Below, piece by piece: positions 61,028 through 64,000 of a stretch of 64,000 bases of DNA. The notes below the pieces were generated by a model. That model ran no database searches and was not told where the DNA came from. It saw only the letters and a list, made by a program, of their open reading frames with translations. The first letter of the stretch is position 1, and every line of letters starts with the position of its first letter. Origin of the DNA: Tahibacter amnicola. Lineage in GTDB: Bacteria; Pseudomonadota; Gammaproteobacteria; Xanthomonadales; Rhodanobacteraceae. Location: assembly GCF_025398735.1 (NCBI RefSeq), contig NZ_CP104694.1, forward strand, positions 1,761,001 through 1,825,000, given 5' to 3'. Position numbers and translations under genes: made by a program.

Positions 61028-63403
61028 TCAGGTGGCAGCCTGCTGCGCGGCAGCAGGGGACTTGGCGGCATGAGCGCTCTTGAGTCGTTCGACGATCGCA
61101 TCGAGCGCGCGATCGAAGAGCGGCACTTCCTCAAGAATCACCACGCGGGCACTGGCCAGGTCCGAGGCCAGTTGCAGCGCAGTGCGGTCGGCGACCTTCA
61201 GTCCCTTGCGGTTGACGAAGAGGTACTTCGAGCTGATCGGGCTGATCCAGGAAAGCTTCGCGCGCTCCTTGGCACCCTGCTCGTCGGTGAATTCGATCCA
61301 GGTGCCGACCTTGAGCTCACGTACCGCGTTCGTCCACTGCTCATCGACCTGTTCGGCCGGGTGCAGCGGCGGCGGTTCCTCTTCGATCGCGCTCATGACG
61401 TTGTCCGCGCCGTCCTGGCTGACCATCGGCAGCGGATCGGTCAACTCCAGCGTCGGCACTTCGCTCACGCCGCCGGGATCGGTCGGATGGAGCAGGGCCT
61501 GGTAGACGACATTCAGCTGCTGCATCAGCTTGCGAACGTCGTTCTCGTCGAAGGCGACAGTCGCAAGCCCGTGTCGCAGCGTTTTCTCCAGCTGCGGCAG
61601 CAGTGCGTGAAGCCGCTCGCGTTCGGCGGCGCTGGACTTGGGCTGCACGCTCCACACCAGCTCGTCGGCGAAACGCAGCGCATGGCGCCATTCGTCCGAC
61701 GTATCGCCCTGGCGCAGCAGCACCAGCACGAGATAGTTGGCCCAGGGGCGCGACAGCAGGTTGCGGATGAGATCCGGCAGTTCCCGGCTTTCAATCCGCT
61801 GCATCACTTCGCGCGCCGCCGTGCGACGCGCTTCGAGCAGTTTCTCGCGGCCGCGGGTGGCTTCGCTCGCGCGTTGCTCGGCGAGGTCTGCGCGCCGCTT
61901 GTTGGCTTCGACAAAGGCTTCGAAGTCGATGCGCAGACGATCAAAGATGCCCAGGTCGTCTTCAAAATCCTTCAGCAGCGACTCGACCACTTCGCGCACT
62001 TTGTCCTGCAGGCGGCGGTCGCGGTCGGATTCCTCCGACCACCCCACGCAGGCGTGCGCGAGGCTGTCGAGCAGCACGCGGGCCGGATGCGTGCGGCGGG
62101 CGAAGAGATGCTTGTCGAGCAGCGCCACCTTGAGGAAGGGAATCTGCAGGCGCCCGAGCATTGCCTGCATCTGCGCCGGAAGATTGCGGTCCTGCAGGAT
62201 GTACTCGAATAACATGCCAACGAGGTCGATGGTGTCCTCGTCGGCGCTGGAAACATTGGCGCCGTTCTCGCCGCGCAGCTTTCCGGCCTGGCCCAGCAGC
62301 TCCTCCTTCATCTTGATCGCGAGCTGCGCGGTCTCGGCGGCGCTCTGCATGCTCAGCGCCTGGTTCTGGAGGATCGTCAGGGCCGAGAGCAGTTCGGTCG
62401 GATTGAGCGGCGTGACATTGGGGTTGTAGGTCAGCGGCACGTAGCCGCCCGGCAGGCCCATCGGGCCTTCGTTCGTATCGTGTCGACGCGTGGCGAGCAG
62501 CGCCCGCAGCGAGCTGTACAGGTTGGCCTGCATTTCCGCGGCAGCGGCATCGACCGGCATGTAGCCGCCGACAGCCGCTTCGGCGGCCATCTCGGCCGGG
62601 GTTTGTGGCATGCCCGGAACGCCGGGCGTGCCCGGCCGGGGTGCGCCGGGAGTACCCGGGGTGGCCGCGGGACCGGCAGGGGCGCCGGGGCGGCGCGCCA
62701 CGCTGGAGCGCATCTGCGGCAGCACGCCGGCGTGCACCAGCAAGGCATTGAGTTCGTCGTAGAACTGGTCGAGTCCGCCCATGACATAGCGGTCGAACAG
62801 CTTGTAAATGATCAGGCGGACCGGCAGCCCCATTTCCAGTTCGCTGCTCGCCGTGCGGAAGGCCTGGCCGACAGCAGTCGGGCCGACCGGGCTGTTGGCG
62901 TCCTCCACGCGCTGGTTGGTCAGGGCGGAAAGCCGCTGGTTGACGGCGAACAGAACCCGCTGGAGACGGTTTTCGGTTTTGGCGACCATGCTGGCTACCG
63001 CCAGCGATTCTTCCAGTTCCTGGTTGTCGACCAGCGACAACGACAACTCGCCGCCTTCGCTCTTGAGGGCGTTGGGCTGGCGACCCGCCATGAAATCGAC
63101 GAACTGGCGAGCCAGCTGCTCCTGGAACCGCAATTCGATCTGCTGGCGCTTCTTGCGCACCTCGCGCATGCCGTCGAAGTACTCGGCCTGCACCGCATTG
63201 CTGTCAGCCTTGCTGGCCAGGTCGAAAAGGGCGTCGTCGGCGTTCTCGAACAGCGTGGTTGCCAGCGCGGTCAGGCGCTTGAGCGCATGCGTACGGACCT
63301 GCCCCAGCGTTTCAGCCGGGCGCTCGCCGAGGGTCGCCGCTGCGCTGCGCTGGTTGAGGTCGACCACTTTCGGATTGTTGTCGTTGGAACTCATAGGCCG
63401 CAT
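61028..63403 (-). CDS. DUF1631 family protein
   Basis: 791 residues from ATG at 63403 (ATG at 63394 is equally possible). A large, mostly helical, charged cytosolic protein (RYVMGGLDQFYDELNALL, LARQFVDFMAGRQPNALKSEGGELSLSLVDN, RTHPARVLLDSLAHACVGW) with a Pro/Gly-rich hinge (residues about 235-265). The C-terminal ~110 residues (LKVGTWIEFTDEQGAKERAKLSWISPISSKYLFVNRKGLKV) look like a degenerate PilZ-type beta barrel, as reported for this family, so a link to cyclic di-GMP signalling is possible. Preceded by a CRP-type palindrome. Confidence 0.85.
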   Translation of the reverse strand: MRPMSSNDNNPKVVDLNQRSAAATLGERPAETLGQVRTHALKRLTALATTLFENADDALFDLASKADSNAVQAEYFDGMREVRKKRQQIELRFQEQLARQFVDFMAGRQPNALKSEGGELSLSLVDNQELEESLAVASMVAKTENRLQRVLFAVNQRLSALTNQRVEDANSPVGPTAVGQAFRTASSELEMGLPVRLIIYKLFDRYVMGGLDQFYDELNALLVHAGVLPQMRSSVARRPGAPAGPAATPGTPGAPRPGTPGVPGMPQTPAEMAAEAAVGGYMPVDAAAAEMQANLYSSLRALLATRRHDTNEGPMGLPGGYVPLTYNPNVTPLNPTELLSALTILQNQALSMQSAAETAQLAIKMKEELLGQAGKLRGENGANVSSADEDTIDLVGMLFEYILQDRNLPAQMQAMLGRLQIPFLKVALLDKHLFARRTHPARVLLDSLAHACVGWSEESDRDRRLQDKVREVVESLLKDFEDDLGIFDRLRIDFEAFVEANKRRADLAEQRASEATRGREKLLEARRTAAREVMQRIESRELPDLIRNLLSRPWANYLVLVLLRQGDTSDEWRHALRFADELVWSVQPKSSAAERERLHALLPQLEKTLRHGLATVAFDENDVRKLMQQLNVVYQALLHPTDPGGVSEVPTLELTDPLPMVSQDGADNVMSAIEEEPPPLHPAEQVDEQWTNAVRELKVGTWIEFTDEQGAKERAKLSWISPISSKYLFVNRKGLKVADRTALQLASDLASARVVILEEVPLFDRALDAIVERLKSAHAAKSPAAAQQAAT

Positions 63404-63466
63404 GACTTCGCGTTCTCGGCAAGCGGGCGGTACAGGGCAAGGATCAGAAACCGGTCACGTTTTTAG

Positions 63467-63482
63467 TGTGACGGGCGTCACA
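63467..63482. promoter_or_regulatory. Perfect CRP/Clp-type site upstream of the DUF1631 gene
   Basis: TGTGA-CGGGCG-TCACA matches the CRP core TGTGA-N6-TCACA exactly, and the spacer is itself nearly symmetric. It is centred about 71 bases upstream of the ATG at 63403 and overlaps the Trm112 stop codon. For minus-strand transcripts no U tract follows, which argues against a simple terminator. Confidence 0.6.
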
Positions 63483-63756
63483 ATTTTGACGCGCTGGGAA
63501 ATCCCGTCAATTGCGTCGTGCCAATCGCCTCATCGGCCAGCATGACTGGAATATCGTCGTCGATCCGATAGATCACCTTACCGTCCGTCGTTATCAGACC
63601 CGCAGCAAAGGGTGTGCCTATTTTCTCGCCAGCGACACTGGCGACCTGGCCGCCCGCAATGGCGGCGTTGAGGGCATCGAGCTGGGCGCGGCTCAAGGGA
63701 GTGACGGGGGTCTTGGAAACCGGACAGCACAGTACGTCTAGCAGGCGCTTATCCAC
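63478..63756 (-). CDS. Trm112 family protein
   Basis: 92 residues from GTG at 63756 (VDKRLLDVLCCPVSKTPV); upstream in-frame codons lack homology. The bacterial Trm112 (YcaR-like) small zinc-ribbon-like fold is shown by LLDVLCCPVSKTPVTPL and the C-terminal ITTDGKVIYRIDDDIPVMLADEAI. Eukaryotic Trm112 activates methyltransferases; bacterial members often sit by lpxK/kdsB, here by purE. It is longer than the usual ~60 residues by a central insertion of about 30 (ALNAAIAGGQVASVAGEKIG). Diverges from purE with 56 bases between starts. Confidence 0.85.
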   Translation of the reverse strand: MDKRLLDVLCCPVSKTPVTPLSRAQLDALNAAIAGGQVASVAGEKIGTPFAAGLITTDGKVIYRIDDDIPVMLADEAIGTTQLTGFPSASKL

Positions 63757-63812
63757 TGCGCATTCCTCTCTTGCATTTGCTACTACAATAACCCTTTTGC
63801 GAAGGCGGACCA

Positions 63813-64000
63813 ATGAGCATGGCGAGCGCAGGCGAGCCCGCGGGAAACGCCGTTGTCGGCGTGGTGATGGGCTCCCGTTCCGACTGGGAGACGATGCAGC
63901 ACGCCGCGGAGACGCTGACCCGTCTTGGCGTTCCCCATGAGGTGAAAGTGGTCTCGGCGCACCGGACCCCCGACCTGCTGTTCCAGTACGCCGAGCAGGC
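63813..64000 (+). CDS. purE: N5-carboxyaminoimidazole ribonucleotide mutase (3' end outside window)
   Basis: The first 62 residues are visible from ATG 63813 with GAAGGCGG as ribosome-binding site. [41 protein letters not shown] is the PurE signature: GSxSDW phosphate loop and SAHRTP active-site His. Isomerises N5-CAIR to CAIR in purine synthesis. The remainder lies beyond base 64000. Confidence 0.95.
   Translation, partial: MSMASAGEPAGNAVVGVVMGSRSDWETMQHAAETLTRLGVPHEVKVVSAHRTPDLLFQYAEQ

Noticed and set aside
61006-61134. A longer nadC starting at 61134
   Set aside because: The added 43 residues are Arg/Ser/Pro-rich and overlap the end of the DUF1631 gene; NadC homology starts at the ATG at 61005.
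1-64000. CRISPR arrays, tRNA or rRNA genes, insertion sequences, integrases, replication origin
   Set aside because: No regularly spaced repeats, cloverleaf-like sequences, transposase or integrase motifs, or DnaA-box clusters were seen on reading; small RNAs cannot be excluded by eye.

Overview
The window is chromosomal DNA of a high-GC gammaproteobacterium. Three things point to the Xanthomonadales/Lysobacterales (Rhodanobacteraceae-like): the housekeeping blocks ybeY-ybeZ, miaB, petABC-sspA-sspB, nadC-DUF1631-Trm112-purE; the fused E1 alpha/beta 2-oxoacid dehydrogenase; and the wealth of two-component, kinase/FHA and TonB-receptor genes. The exact genus cannot be read from the sequence. 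I see no rRNA, tRNA, IS element, integrase or CRISPR array.

Layout. 1-4390: the end of a TonB-dependent receptor and a hybrid histidine kinase with a sodium/solute-symporter-like sensor. 4478-9506: a tight, overlapping operon of the uncharacterised STM4015-STM4014-STM4013-STM4012-STM4011 families (repeat protein, ATP-grasp-like, alkaline-phosphatase-fold hydrolase, two radical SAM enzymes). 9498-21017: mixed metabolism (small phosphatase, SRPBCC protein, secreted subtilase, 5'-nucleotidase, LPLAT acyltransferase, two tandem paralogous small proteins, polysaccharide deacetylase, glutaryl-CoA-type dehydrogenase, GNAT, GST, fused E1).

21088-42518 is the most unusual part: an apparent polyketide/fatty-acid-like biosynthetic cluster. 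A TetR regulator diverges from an iterative megasynthase of enediyne/PUFA-synthase type. The order is KS-AT-ACP-ACP-ACP, then, in the -1 frame, KR-DH-PPTase-hot-dog-thioesterase. The reading frame breaks exactly between the ACPs and the KR. Downstream on the same strand lie a DUF4188 protein, a flavin monooxygenase, a DJ-1/PfpI protein, a SnoaL/NTF2-like protein, two tandem DUF4331 proteins of identical length, a TPR protein, a HupE/UreJ-like membrane protein, a ferredoxin-NADP reductase, a TonB receptor and an enoyl-reductase-like MDR enzyme. The synthase has no enoyl reductase of its own, so the last gene could act in trans. The standard enediyne companion genes are absent, so the product cannot be called an enediyne. 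The promoter shows two TTGAACGGTCG repeats, one serving as a -35 box with a GGTCGACC palindrome in the spacer, followed by a strong leader hairpin.

42703-64000 is signalling and core physiology: a cyclase-FHA protein, ybeY/ybeZ, a WspR-like diguanylate cyclase, two tandem outer-membrane beta-barrels, miaB, a lytic transglycosylase, a DegS/DegQ-like protease, the cytochrome bc1 operon followed by sspA-sspB, a DUF3301 protein, a Ser/Thr kinase fused to a sulfatase-modifying-factor domain next to a double-FHA membrane protein, nadC, a DUF1631 protein, Trm112 and the start of purE.
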